From positions 1 through 21,948 of IMG/VR virus record IMGVR_UViG_3300030328_005445: a stretch of DNA of 21,948 bases; one strand, given 5' to 3'. Source of the stretch: a virus. The position numbers and the translations under genes are program-made. Numbering within the stretch: position 1 is the stretch's first letter; every line of letters begins with the position of its first letter. Positions 1-6,790 of the stretch are shown here, in pieces. The notes beneath the pieces were generated by a model, which saw nothing but the letters and a program-made list of their open reading frames with translations, was not told where the DNA came from and made no database searches.

Positions 1-468
1 TACGGAACCGAAGCTCCGGCGATTCTAAATCAGTACGCCCTAAACCTAGAAGGGATGCTCGATAGTGCTGTTTCTTGGGGAAAAGAAGCAACAAATACCC
101 TTAAAGGTTACGCTAATTTCGCGGTACGTGAGCACCAAGAAAACCTTGCTTATAACGAAATTTTAACTAATCCTGACGTTCTGTCGGATTACACGTTGAA
201 GTATTTCGGTCCTGAAGGTCCATGCCCTGTGTATGAATCTGAGCAAGAACTTGAAACACGTGGCTATCCTACTGCTCCTGTTCAACAGCAGCAAGGCATG
301 AATGTTGCTGGTCTTCCTGCTCCCCCAGCAGCTGAAGCCCCTCAGCAGCCCCAAGATTTCTGGGGTGCATTTAAGCAGCAAATGGATGTCGATCCTAGCC
401 AAGCTTGGCGCATTATGAACCAAGCAGATCCTCGTGTTATGGCAAACAAACTGTTTGTTATGGAGTGA
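1..468 (+). CDS. C-terminal part of a structural-module protein (5' end outside window)
   Basis: The reading frame is open from base 1 and runs to a TGA at 466-468, so this is probably the end of a longer gene. An ATG at 55 exists, but the codons before it read as ordinary protein and its purine-rich stretch lies almost on top of the ATG, so I do not favour it as the true start. The visible part has a helical, charged first half and a Pro/Gln/Ala-rich linker around residues 75-98 counted from the ATG at 55. It ends 4 bases before the next ATG and two genes before the capsid gene, which suggests a head-assembly protein such as a scaffold or portal-associated factor. I recognise no family, and that role is inference from position only. 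Confidence 0.7.
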   Translation, partial: YGTEAPAILNQYALNLEGMLDSAVSWGKEATNTLKGYANFAVREHQENLAYNEILTNPDVLSDYTLKYFGPEGPCPVYESEQELETRGYPTAPVQQQQGMNVAGLPAPPAAEAPQQPQDFWGAFKQQMDVDPSQAWRIMNQADPRVMANKLFVME

Positions 469-472
469 TCTA

Positions 473-1048
473 ATGCAATTGGCAGGAAAGTATTTGCAAA
501 AAGCAAATCAAAAAATTAAGCCTCTGCTTAATGATCCTGGCAACGCTACTGTAGCTGCCGGTGCTGCAGGTGCTGGCCTCGCTACTTTAGGTAATATTAC
601 GTCTGGGGAAGCTTCGCAAGAAGGCCCTGGACGTTTATTACTTGAAGCCGCTAATGCTGCACTTGTAGCAGGTGCTGCAGGTAGTGCTATTCCTTCAATG
701 CGTAGACTTCTTTCCAAACGAACCATTGCGGAAAACCTACGTGCTGAAGATATGGGCAAAAGAGGAACAGGACAAGGTGTTGAACTAGGTGCAAAATTTA
801 GTACCCCAGAAGGTACCAAAATGCGTGAATCCGCAAACCGATATGCAAAGGCTATTCCTTATGCACAAGGTGTTGCTGGTGCAGGTTTAATTGCCGGTGC
901 TGGCGGACTTGGCGGTTTATCAGGCGGCGGTTCAGCTAATTTTTATCAATCTATGGGAGTTCCTGGCTTCCAAAATGCTATTGATCCTGAATTACCTGGT
1001 TCATCTAATACAATAAACTCACGCCTTAATATGCAAGGCTATGTTTAA
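473..1048 (+). CDS. Gly/Ala-rich hydrophobic protein upstream of the capsid gene
   Basis: The start is placed at the ATG at 473 because GGAG at 462-465 lies 7 bases before it. A longer frame from 434 would overlap the preceding gene and has no such site. The 191-residue product has three stretches rich in small residues (about 22-42, 62-76 and 135-160 of this start) with GxxxG and AxxxG spacing, separated by a basic helical segment (RRLLSKRT). Such glycine-zipper-like segments can pack as membrane-inserting helices, so an internal virion or DNA-ejection protein is possible. No signal peptide or known motif is visible. It shares this composition with the protein at 4117-5226. Family unknown. 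Confidence 0.8.
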   Translation: MQLAGKYLQKANQKIKPLLNDPGNATVAAGAAGAGLATLGNITSGEASQEGPGRLLLEAANAALVAGAAGSAIPSMRRLLSKRTIAENLRAEDMGKRGTGQGVELGAKFSTPEGTKMRESANRYAKAIPYAQGVAGAGLIAGAGGLGGLSGGGSANFYQSMGVPGFQNAIDPELPGSSNTINSRLNMQGYV

Positions 1049-1050
1049 AA

Positions 1051-1072
1051 CAGTCTAATAAATTACAGACTG
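1051..1072 (+). other. Stem-loop 1 in the capsid gene leader
   Basis: CAGTCT at 1051-1056 pairs perfectly with AGACTG at 1067-1072 around a 10-base A/T-rich loop. It starts 2 bases after the stop codon of the preceding gene. The following CTAAAATTTT is not a clean U-run, so it is at best a weak terminator. It could instead protect or mark the 5' end of a processed capsid mRNA. Confidence 0.5.
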
Positions 1073-1091
1073 CTAAAATTTTCTTTAGATA

Positions 1092-1107
1092 GGGCAATAG
1101 AATGCCC
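1092..1107 (+). other. Stem-loop 2 in the capsid gene leader
   Basis: GGGCA at 1092-1096 pairs with TGCCC at 1103-1107 around a 6-base loop (ATAGAA). It lies 20 bases after the first hairpin and about 50 bases before the capsid start. No U-run follows, so a structured leader is more likely than a terminator. Confidence 0.5.
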
Positions 1108-1144
1108 GAATCTTTCACCCGATTACTTAATTTTCCGAATATCT

Positions 1145-1150
1145 GGAGGA
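1145..1150 (+). promoter_or_regulatory. Strong ribosome binding site for the GTG-started capsid gene
   Basis: GGAGGA lies 9 bases before the GTG at 1160. This near-perfect Shine-Dalgarno sequence is what decides the GTG as the start. It is the best ribosome binding site I saw in the window, as expected for the most abundant virion protein. Confidence 0.75.
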
Positions 1151-1159
1151 TAAAAGAAA

Positions 1160-2323
1160 GTGTTTCTTGATAACGATTTTCCCAAGATTTTAGGTGCGGA
1201 ATTATACCGCCCACATCCCGCGTATGTATGCGAGATGGCTGTTGAGCCTGTGGTAGTGCATGACTTCACTTCACAGCCCGGCCAAACTGTGCAGCTTGAT
1301 CGCTACAAGTTCTGGGGAGCCCCTGGTACAAAGGATAGCCGTGAGCGTATTGCTGATCAAACGATTGGTACAGCTAACAGCCGTAACATCACCAAAGAGA
1401 AAGTCTTGGTGGTGCTTAAGGAATATACTGGTCCTGCAGATCCGGGTGATCCTACCCAGCCTTCTACTTTTAAAATTGCTCGGGAAACTTTAATCACTGC
1501 TCAGCGTTTGCTGCTTGATACAGGTAACCTGAACATGTTCCACCAGTCCATCGGTAGCTTAACGCTGCTTGATGACTATCGTCGTTGGCGTGATCGCGTC
1601 TTTATTGACGAACTTGCTAAAGCTGAAGCCAATGGCGCTGCTTCATCTTCACAAGGTGGTTACTACTTTGCCGGTGGTAAAGAGAAGGATGCTAGTGGCC
1701 GTGTATCCTATACAACTGCTGAGTATGGTGATCAAATTCAACAGTTCTCTGTTCGCACTGACCTGTTAGAAACTGTCAAGGATTTACGTAAGCGCAACGT
1801 TCCTACGTTTGCTGATGGTCTGTATCGCTGTATCTGCGATCCTACCTTCATGCTTCACCTGCGTCGTGATCCTGACTTCCGTGAGATTGCACGTTACTCC
1901 GGTAATGCAGGACAAGGCATGTACATGGCTAACCCCATGATGCCTAACAACTCCAGTTTCTACATGGGTCCTCAGGCTGGTCAAGGCTACTTCCTGGCTG
2001 GCGAACCTGTAATGCCTACTGGTGTGCAGTTCGAAGGTGTTAAGTTCTTCGAGTCAACCAACTTCCCCAGCAAGAACGTAACTGCTTCTTTCGATGCTGG
2101 TTCTACCTACGCTGCTAAAGAAGTAGCACAAGGTTTCTTCTTCGGCCCACAGGCTGTTGGTGTTGGTATTGGCGGTCCGAACGCTCAAGTTCTGATTAAC
2201 AATAATGATGATTTCAGCCGCTTCATCATTCTGATTTGGCAGCTCTATGCTGGTTTTGAGATCTTAAACAAAGATTTCATTACTAATGCATTCAGCTTCG
2301 TCCAGGATGACGGTTCCGTCTGA
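1160..2323 (+). CDS. Probable major capsid protein (HK97 fold, N4 gp56-like)
   Basis: This 387-residue protein would form the icosahedral shell. The GTG start at 1160 is supported by GGAGGA 9 bases upstream. Its length, position between a putative assembly protein and a probable decoration protein, strong ribosome binding site and structured leader all fit a capsid gene. The segment around residues 212-240 (ADGLYRCICDPTFMLHLRRD) has the layout 'G-x-Y-x-x-x-x-x-P-x-x-x-x-x-L-x-x-D' that I associate with the N4 gp56 group of HK97-fold capsid proteins. An earlier part (about 95-160) has the helical and charged look of the spine-helix region. I see no resemblance to T4 gp23. There is no obvious cleavable N-terminal scaffold domain, so scaffolding, if any, is a separate protein. 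The family assignment is from memory and moderate; capsid function is the best reading of the context. Confidence 0.75.
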   Translation: MFLDNDFPKILGAELYRPHPAYVCEMAVEPVVVHDFTSQPGQTVQLDRYKFWGAPGTKDSRERIADQTIGTANSRNITKEKVLVVLKEYTGPADPGDPTQPSTFKIARETLITAQRLLLDTGNLNMFHQSIGSLTLLDDYRRWRDRVFIDELAKAEANGAASSSQGGYYFAGGKEKDASGRVSYTTAEYGDQIQQFSVRTDLLETVKDLRKRNVPTFADGLYRCICDPTFMLHLRRDPDFREIARYSGNAGQGMYMANPMMPNNSSFYMGPQAGQGYFLAGEPVMPTGVQFEGVKFFESTNFPSKNVTASFDAGSTYAAKEVAQGFFFGPQAVGVGIGGPNAQVLINNNDDFSRFIILIWQLYAGFEILNKDFITNAFSFVQDDGSV

Positions 2324-2327
2324 TTGT

Positions 2328-2335
2328 TATAAACA
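2328..2335 (+). promoter_or_regulatory. Promoter-like octamer TATAAACA upstream of 2362 gene
   Basis: TATAAACA lies 26 bases before the next start codon. The identical octamer occurs at 13745-13752 just before the endolysin gene, also between genes. There is no TTGACA-like -35 box at the usual spacing, which would fit a phage late promoter recognised mainly by its -10 region. Weak on its own. Confidence 0.35.
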
Positions 2336-2361
2336 AATTTCAAACTAATTTGGAGTAATAA

Positions 2362-3117
2362 ATGTCTTATTTGTCTGCTAAGAAGATTTACCCCGGTAAC
2401 TTCAACGAGCCTCTTAATGGTTGGTACAAAAATATCGATACCAACGATAGTGGAAGTAATGACGCTTCCACTGGCGGCCCCACTTCTGTTTTAGCTAATC
2501 CAGGTTGGCAGTTCTATCAGCTTCGTGGTTACGTTCCCGTGACTACCACTGGCTATACCTCTTCTGCCAGCGTGATCATTCCTTCCCCTTATCGGAACGA
2601 TGATACGCGCACTGACATCACTGGCATGGTGGTTTCTGCTGATACCACTCGTCCTGCTTATGTGTATCGTACAAACCTCTCTGTAGCCCAAGGTTGGGGA
2701 GACGGTCGCGTTGCAGAAAGCGGTCTGATGACCTCTGGTGGTACCCAGGTTGTTGCTTTCGGCCCTGCAGGTCCTGTAAGCACCTCTGGTGTTGTAGAAG
2801 GTGCAAACTTAACTGCTGCTTCTAATAACATCCCTGCAGGTACTGCTGGTTATGGTACTAATCCTTTCCAGAACATCACCGGTATTGTGACTAAGGAGTG
2901 GCTCTATGAAGAGCTGACTACCGACACCACTTTCGAGGTGTATTCCAAAGCAACTACTAACGCAACTGCATTGAATGGTGGCTTCTCTATTCATGCTGAT
3001 GACGTTGCTGCTGGACGTAAAGGTTACATCCTGGTTGAAGTTTGCTACATCCGTCCTGACACGGCAGTAGCTTACGCTGACATGGAACAGTACCTGCCTA
3101 ACCGCACTGTTAGCTAA
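2362..3117 (+). CDS. Probable capsid-associated (decoration or head-fibre) protein
   Basis: The ATG at 2362 is preceded by GGAG at 2352-2355. The 251-residue product is rich in Thr, Ser, Gly, Val and Tyr and looks almost entirely beta-stranded, with no charged coiled coil and no membrane segment. It begins with a short charged tail (MSYLSAKKIYPGNF) and ends NRTVS. The gene sits directly after the capsid gene, which is where decoration proteins are usually found. The Gly/Thr/Ser loops would suit an exposed surface protein. I recognise no family. The protein at 5993-6787 has a similar composition but no motif in common that I can align. Structural role is likely; the exact role is inference. 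Confidence 0.75.
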   Translation: MSYLSAKKIYPGNFNEPLNGWYKNIDTNDSGSNDASTGGPTSVLANPGWQFYQLRGYVPVTTTGYTSSASVIIPSPYRNDDTRTDITGMVVSADTTRPAYVYRTNLSVAQGWGDGRVAESGLMTSGGTQVVAFGPAGPVSTSGVVEGANLTAASNNIPAGTAGYGTNPFQNITGIVTKEWLYEELTTDTTFEVYSKATTNATALNGGFSIHADDVAAGRKGYILVEVCYIRPDTAVAYADMEQYLPNRTVS

Positions 3118-3133
3118 TAATTAAGGTAATATA

Positions 3134-3156
3134 GGACCAGAGATTACATCTGGTCC
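3134..3156 (+). other. Perfect 8-bp stem-loop abutting the next start codon
   Basis: GGACCAGA at 3134-3141 pairs without mismatch with TCTGGTCC at 3149-3156 around the 7-base loop GATTACA. The downstream ATG begins only 2 bases later (3159) and no Shine-Dalgarno sequence is visible outside the stem. The stem is followed by TTATGCTTT rather than a clean U-run, so it may attenuate transcription, protect the capsid mRNA 3' end, or limit translation of the next gene. Confidence 0.6.
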
Positions 3157-3158
3157 TT

Positions 3159-3569
3159 ATGCTTTATCAGCACGTAAAAACAGGAGCGCGAGTTAAAGTT
3201 GTTAGTGAGTGGGACGATGGCGATTGGTTTATGATCGAAGATCAAGACGGTCGTGTATTTACTGCTTATAAAACTGAAGTTGTTCCCGATCAAAAGGCAA
3301 CTAAACAAGTTAAAAGTCTTCAAGTAAAAGACGCAGCAGCTAAAGAAGAAGTTCGCAAATTTCCTCCTGAAACACGCCTTAATGTAAACTCAGCAACCGC
3401 ACAAATGATTGCTGATCATATTAAAGGAATTGGTTTAAAAACAGCTCGTGAAATTAAAGACTTACAACTTTCATTGTCGGGTGAAAGATTTCACAGTTTA
3501 GATCAATTAAAACAAATTAAACGTGTTGACTGGGATTCTGTTTTTGCCGCTGATTTAGTTAGAGTTTAA
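3159..3569 (+). CDS. SH3-like plus helix-hairpin-helix DNA-binding protein
   Basis: Residues 1-43 (HVKTGARVKVVSEW, DWFMIEDQDGRV) read as a small SH3- or KOW-like beta barrel. A charged linker follows at about 44-70. Residues 72-127 match the helix-hairpin-helix module of ComEA type: RLNVNSATAQMIADHIKGIG with the GIG hairpin at 90-92, then a second half, FHSLDQLKQIKRVDWD. That module binds the DNA backbone without sequence specificity. The ATG at 3159 is the only usual start in the frame, because TAG closes it upstream at 3132. It lies at the end of the head operon just before a terminator, so it may handle genome ends in the head or at the neck. Alternatives are a recombination or packaging accessory. 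The domain reading is fairly secure; the role is inference. Confidence 0.75.
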   Translation: MLYQHVKTGARVKVVSEWDDGDWFMIEDQDGRVFTAYKTEVVPDQKATKQVKSLQVKDAAAKEEVRKFPPETRLNVNSATAQMIADHIKGIGLKTAREIKDLQLSLSGERFHSLDQLKQIKRVDWDSVFAADLVRV

Positions 3570-3570
3570 T

Positions 3571-3594
3571 AAAAGCCCTTCGGGGCTTTTTTTT
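3571..3594 (+). terminator. Intrinsic terminator with TTCG tetraloop
   Basis: AAAAGCCC at 3571-3578 pairs perfectly with GGGCTTTT at 3583-3590 around TTCG closed by C-G, the very stable UUCG tetraloop form. The U-run continues to 3594. It begins 1 base after the stop codon of the preceding gene and ends the head operon. Confidence 0.9.
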
Positions 3595-3606
3595 ATTAAC
3601 GCAAAG

Positions 3607-3612
3607 TATAAT
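3607..3612 (+). promoter_or_regulatory. Candidate promoter -10 (TATAAT) after the terminator
   Basis: A perfect TATAAT lies 12 bases after the terminator U-run and 22 bases before the GTG at 3635. The position 17 bases upstream is GGCTTT, inside the terminator, so there is no -35 box. It fits a new transcript starting here, perhaps with a phage-modified polymerase. Confidence 0.45.
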
Positions 3613-3634
3613 AAAAAAATACCGGCGACTTACA

Positions 3635-4114
3635 GTGCAACTATCTGATTTTAATAAAAGTCGTGTTCGATATCATTTGGGATACTACGTTGTTAGTGTT
3701 CCTGCTGGTGACTATGCACGTCTAGAAGAATCTTTAAACTCTGTACCAGATGCAGTGTTTCATGACAAGATTATTCTTCAGATTGGTCGCTGTGATGCAG
3801 CCGAAAAGAAAACTCAACTTGCTTCGTTTGAGGATACATTCCAAGTACCCAGCACAAGAGTTGAAGGGATCATAGGTGACGTTGATCGAACAATTCGTTC
3901 AAGCAGTATTAAAGAAGCCCTGAAGCTTTGGGACGAGGTCTACATGTATGAGACCAATCGTCTTGCTCAGATTCTTTATGTTCCTAACTATAAAGATCCA
4001 ATGCAAGCCCGGTATCGTTATGAGCGATCAGGTGCTGAATTTATTCAGGCATTACCTGGCCCCGCTGATACTGCAATTGGCGCAAACGTTTACCTTCACG
4101 CCACAACGAGATAA
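3635..4114 (+). CDS. Unrecognised protein, first gene of second virion operon
   Basis: The 159-residue frame starts with GTG at 3635; I see no convincing Shine-Dalgarno sequence, so the transcript may have a very short leader. The protein is soluble, mixed alpha/beta, with a beta-rich first third (YHLGYYVVSVPAGDY), a central charged helix (SIKEALKLWDEVYMYETNRLAQ) and a Tyr/Arg-rich stretch (ARYRYERSG) near residue 130. No catalytic or metal motif is visible. It lies between a terminator-promoter pair and a chain of virion genes, so a head-completion or connector role is possible, but I do not recognise the family. Confidence 0.75.
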   Translation: MQLSDFNKSRVRYHLGYYVVSVPAGDYARLEESLNSVPDAVFHDKIILQIGRCDAAEKKTQLASFEDTFQVPSTRVEGIIGDVDRTIRSSSIKEALKLWDEVYMYETNRLAQILYVPNYKDPMQARYRYERSGAEFIQALPGPADTAIGANVYLHATTR

Positions 4115-4116
4115 TC

Positions 4117-5226
4117 ATGCCTTCTTACTTTGACAACGTTCCTTATAATCCTATGGGTTTTGGTATGGAACGTTATGGTGGTGCCAATCCAGCAAATATT
4201 ATTACTCGTTCTGCACCTAAGCAAGTAGTGCAACAGGGTGGTAAAACAATATTAAGACAAGGGGCAAAACAAGGAGTAGGAAGGTTTCTTGGACCAACAC
4301 TGAATCTTGGACTGGGAGGAATTCAAGCATATCAAGCAGCACAAGAAGGTAGAAATCCGTATCGTCAACTTGCAAAAACAGCAACTGAGATGGCTGCAGG
4401 AGGTTTAGCTGTAGCCGGAGGAGCAGCAGTTGGAGTACCTACTACAGGACCTATTGGCCTAGCTGCTTCTGCAGGTTTATACACACCTGTATCTATGGGA
4501 GCAGGAATAGCATTTGATGCTATGTTCCCAGAACAAGTCAAAGATAATTTTGTATATGGAAGGACACCTGGAACATTCCAACCTAAAAAAGATGGCAAAG
4601 GTGTAGACTTCTTACCCGGACAAGATGTTATTGGGCCAGTACCACAACCACGCACAGGTAAAGGTGGTTTTGTAGTAGTACCTAAAAAAGAAGGAGGAGG
4701 GATTCGTTGGGATCCCAATTTTGATCAATCTTCTGTTTACAAACAAACTTCTACTATTGTTCCTCCTATTAATCCCAACCAAGATCTTCCTGCTTCTGCT
4801 GAACAGTCTGTAGACACTACACCGTTCCAACATCAAATGGCACTGTACGATCAAGGTCGTCGTGCAGCAACTACACAAGCAGAACACAATCAAGTTCGTG
4901 ATTTAGGGCTTGCTATACACAAGGCACACAATCCTCATTTATATAGTAACTTCCAAGTGCCTATGAAAACAGATAGACCTTTTAATCCAACATTGAGGAA
5001 TCAACCGACAGCTGTTTTCCCTGATGGTTATCCTGAAACATTAGAGGCTTATATTAAAGAGGGTGGTGTACAAATGCCTTACACCATGACAGATAAAGAT
5101 GCACGTAATGAAGTCATTGAAGCCAATCGTTTAGAGGGACAGCAGGCTGCTGCAGCTCTGGCTCAAGAATTGCAGGCACAAGAATTCATGAAACTATTTA
5201 TGCAACAACAAGCAGGAAAGAAATAA
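4117..5226 (+). CDS. Glycine-rich, membrane-active-looking virion protein
   Basis: The ATG is 2 bases after the previous stop and the last base of its stop codon is the first base of the next ATG, so the genes are translationally coupled. Of 369 residues, about 53-70 and 91-137 form long hydrophobic stretches of Gly, Ala, Val, Ile and Leu with frequent small-residue spacing. A Pro-rich, glycine-rich middle follows (about 150-235) and the C-terminus is a Gln/Ala-rich helix (about 335-365, ending QQQAGKK). Proteins built like this in phage structural modules are often internal or ejection proteins that enter the host membrane. The neighbour downstream looks like a cell-wall hydrolase, which fits an injection role. 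Family unrecognised; function is inference. Confidence 0.8.
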   Translation: MPSYFDNVPYNPMGFGMERYGGANPANIITRSAPKQVVQQGGKTILRQGAKQGVGRFLGPTLNLGLGGIQAYQAAQEGRNPYRQLAKTATEMAAGGLAVAGGAAVGVPTTGPIGLAASAGLYTPVSMGAGIAFDAMFPEQVKDNFVYGRTPGTFQPKKDGKGVDFLPGQDVIGPVPQPRTGKGGFVVVPKKEGGGIRWDPNFDQSSVYKQTSTIVPPINPNQDLPASAEQSVDTTPFQHQMALYDQGRRAATTQAEHNQVRDLGLAIHKAHNPHLYSNFQVPMKTDRPFNPTLRNQPTAVFPDGYPETLEAYIKEGGVQMPYTMTDKDARNEVIEANRLEGQQAAAALAQELQAQEFMKLFMQQQAGKK

Positions 5227-5966
5227 TGGCACGAACAGTAAGTGAAATTTTAGGTTTTACTCCTGCACAAAGAGCTGCGTATTTAAATACTATTGCAGGA
5301 GAAGCTTTTCTTGGTGGAGGTGGCGGAGATATTGCAGGTGTTGCATCTAATTTAATTGCAAGAAAATTGTCTCCTTCTTTTTCAAATAATATGATGGGGG
5401 TTGTTACAGCTCCTGGTCAGTTTGAAGCTAATCAATATTATTCTGCAGAACAGTTAGCAAAGGAAAATTTAAGAGGACTGGCACAAAGAGATTATGATCG
5501 TTTAGTTTCTATAGCTGAAAACCCTGCTTTAGTTGGAGGAGCATTTCAAAAGACAGGAGGAGCAACTTCATTTAGAGGTCAAGCTCTTTTAAAAAACAAA
5601 CGTCCAGGAGACGTTATGTTTGAAGATAGAGGAAACTTTTATTTTGATCCTGTTTCACAAGAAGTACAAGCAAAAGGAGCTGCTTTATTAGGAGGGGACC
5701 CTGATGCTATTTCTACATATCAAGCAGGTATACAAGATCCTACAGTTCAAGTTAATAATTACTACACAGTAGAAAAGGAAGAAAAAAAGAAAAAAGAAAA
5801 AGATCCTTTTGAACGTTTTATGCTAGGGCAATTATACAGAGGTAGTAATCCTGTTGGTACTACTGGTAACCCTTTTCAGCAAATGTTGGGCGCTATTCAA
5901 AGACAAGGAAACGAATTAGCCAATGACTTGGTAAGAAAATATCAAAGCTTTGGTGGGTTACGATAA
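5226..5966 (+). CDS. Probable SleB-like (Hydrolase_2) virion cell-wall hydrolase
   Basis: The first 130 residues follow the order of the SleB/Hydrolase_2 fold. A helix carries IAGEA with Glu26 in the place of the catalytic Glu. Next comes GVASNLIARK (usual AxxNVxxNR), then GVVTAPGQFEA at 58-68 (usual V..PGQF), and later GGATSFRG followed by GNFYF (usual GAT.F ... H.FY). The enzyme would cut the glycan backbone of peptidoglycan. Residues about 175-195 are a dense Lys/Glu run, probably a flexible linker, and the C-terminus is a short helical region ending SFGGLR. ATG overlaps the upstream stop (TAATG). Placed among virion genes and apart from the endolysin at 13767, it more likely acts during entry than in final lysis. 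The match is by motif order only, with several family residues changed. Confidence 0.6.
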   Translation: MARTVSEILGFTPAQRAAYLNTIAGEAFLGGGGGDIAGVASNLIARKLSPSFSNNMMGVVTAPGQFEANQYYSAEQLAKENLRGLAQRDYDRLVSIAENPALVGGAFQKTGGATSFRGQALLKNKRPGDVMFEDRGNFYFDPVSQEVQAKGAALLGGDPDAISTYQAGIQDPTVQVNNYYTVEKEEKKKKEKDPFERFMLGQLYRGSNPVGTTGNPFQQMLGAIQRQGNELANDLVRKYQSFGGLR

Positions 5967-5992
5967 AATAGATAGATAAGACAGCAATTTAA

Positions 5993-6787
5993 ATGACAGC
6001 CACCAATACTAATAAGCAGCCTATGTTTGTTGATCGTCCTTTGTTAGCAAGGACTAGATTAACGAATCAAGTTGTTGGCAATAATACAGACCTTAATGTC
6101 CAAGGGGGACAAAGCCCTGGGCTACTGGTTGATATGGATGCAACCTTAAGTTCTGATAATAATAGTGGTGGTGTTGTTGATTCAATTACAATTTTGCGTG
6201 ACGATACATCAGATGCAGTACATGCTGATTACACTATTAATTCAGACACTTCAGGAACTTTTATTGGCCTGACAAAAGGACAAATTGTTTATGTAGAAAA
6301 TACAGGTGTTTTAGGAACACCTGCAGAAAGTGGACAAGGGTATTACACATATACAGGCAATACAGCATTAAATGTTGTTAATACTTCTATTCATTTTTCA
6401 GGTGTAGCAAGTCCTACAGCATCAGGATTTACTTTTAATTCTTTAAGTTCTACCAATCTTCCAGCCGTTACTTTTGTTGTTTACCATACTCGTGGAACTA
6501 CTGTTCCTATTCCAGGAGATGGTGACTACGTTCCGGTGTTTAGCAAGACAGTTCCTACTAATTCTGGCTTTGTTGATTGTTCAGATGTCATGCCAGAACT
6601 AGCTTCACCTGTACCACAACAAGGAAATACTGGGGGATTAGGACCTAGAACACCACTAAAAAATCGGGGTATTTATTTACAACGTGGAGATCGCCTTTAT
6701 GTAGGCGTGCTTCAGCGAGGCGTTTATAACACAGCTTCTGGATATATTCCTGGAGTCCATGTTGTAGCGCAAGGCGGCTTCTATTGA
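5993..6787 (+). CDS. Beta-rich virion structural protein
   Basis: The 264-residue product is rich in Thr, Asn, Gly, Val and Ser, with alternating hydrophobic residues through its whole length and no predicted coiled coil or membrane segment. It starts with a disordered tail (MTATNTNKQ) followed by PMFVDRPLLARTRLTNQ, a conserved-looking anchor, and ends in a strand-rich domain with GIYLQRGDRLYVGVL. The stop is 3 bases before the start of the next structural gene, so the two are probably made together and may form one complex. I associate such pairs with unassigned structural proteins of cyanophages, but I cannot name the family. Confidence 0.75.
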   Translation: MTATNTNKQPMFVDRPLLARTRLTNQVVGNNTDLNVQGGQSPGLLVDMDATLSSDNNSGGVVDSITILRDDTSDAVHADYTINSDTSGTFIGLTKGQIVYVENTGVLGTPAESGQGYYTYTGNTALNVVNTSIHFSGVASPTASGFTFNSLSSTNLPAVTFVVYHTRGTTVPIPGDGDYVPVFSKTVPTNSGFVDCSDVMPELASPVPQQGNTGGLGPRTPLKNRGIYLQRGDRLYVGVLQRGVYNTASGYIPGVHVVAQGGFY

Positions 6788-6790
6788 TTC

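Noticed and set aside
434-472. Longer start for the 473 gene
   Set aside because: The extra 13 codons overlap the upstream gene in another frame and lack a ribosome binding site, whereas the ATG at 473 has GGAG at the right distance.
508-819. 103-residue open frame on the minus strand
   Set aside because: It lies antisense to the Ala/Gly-rich gene; GC-rich third positions there open the reverse frame. No ribosome binding site, and its sequence is Ala/Pro-rich shadow.
4365-4718. 117-residue minus-strand frame
   Set aside because: Fully inside the glycine-rich gene on the plus strand; Pro/Gly/Ala-biased shadow with no start signal.
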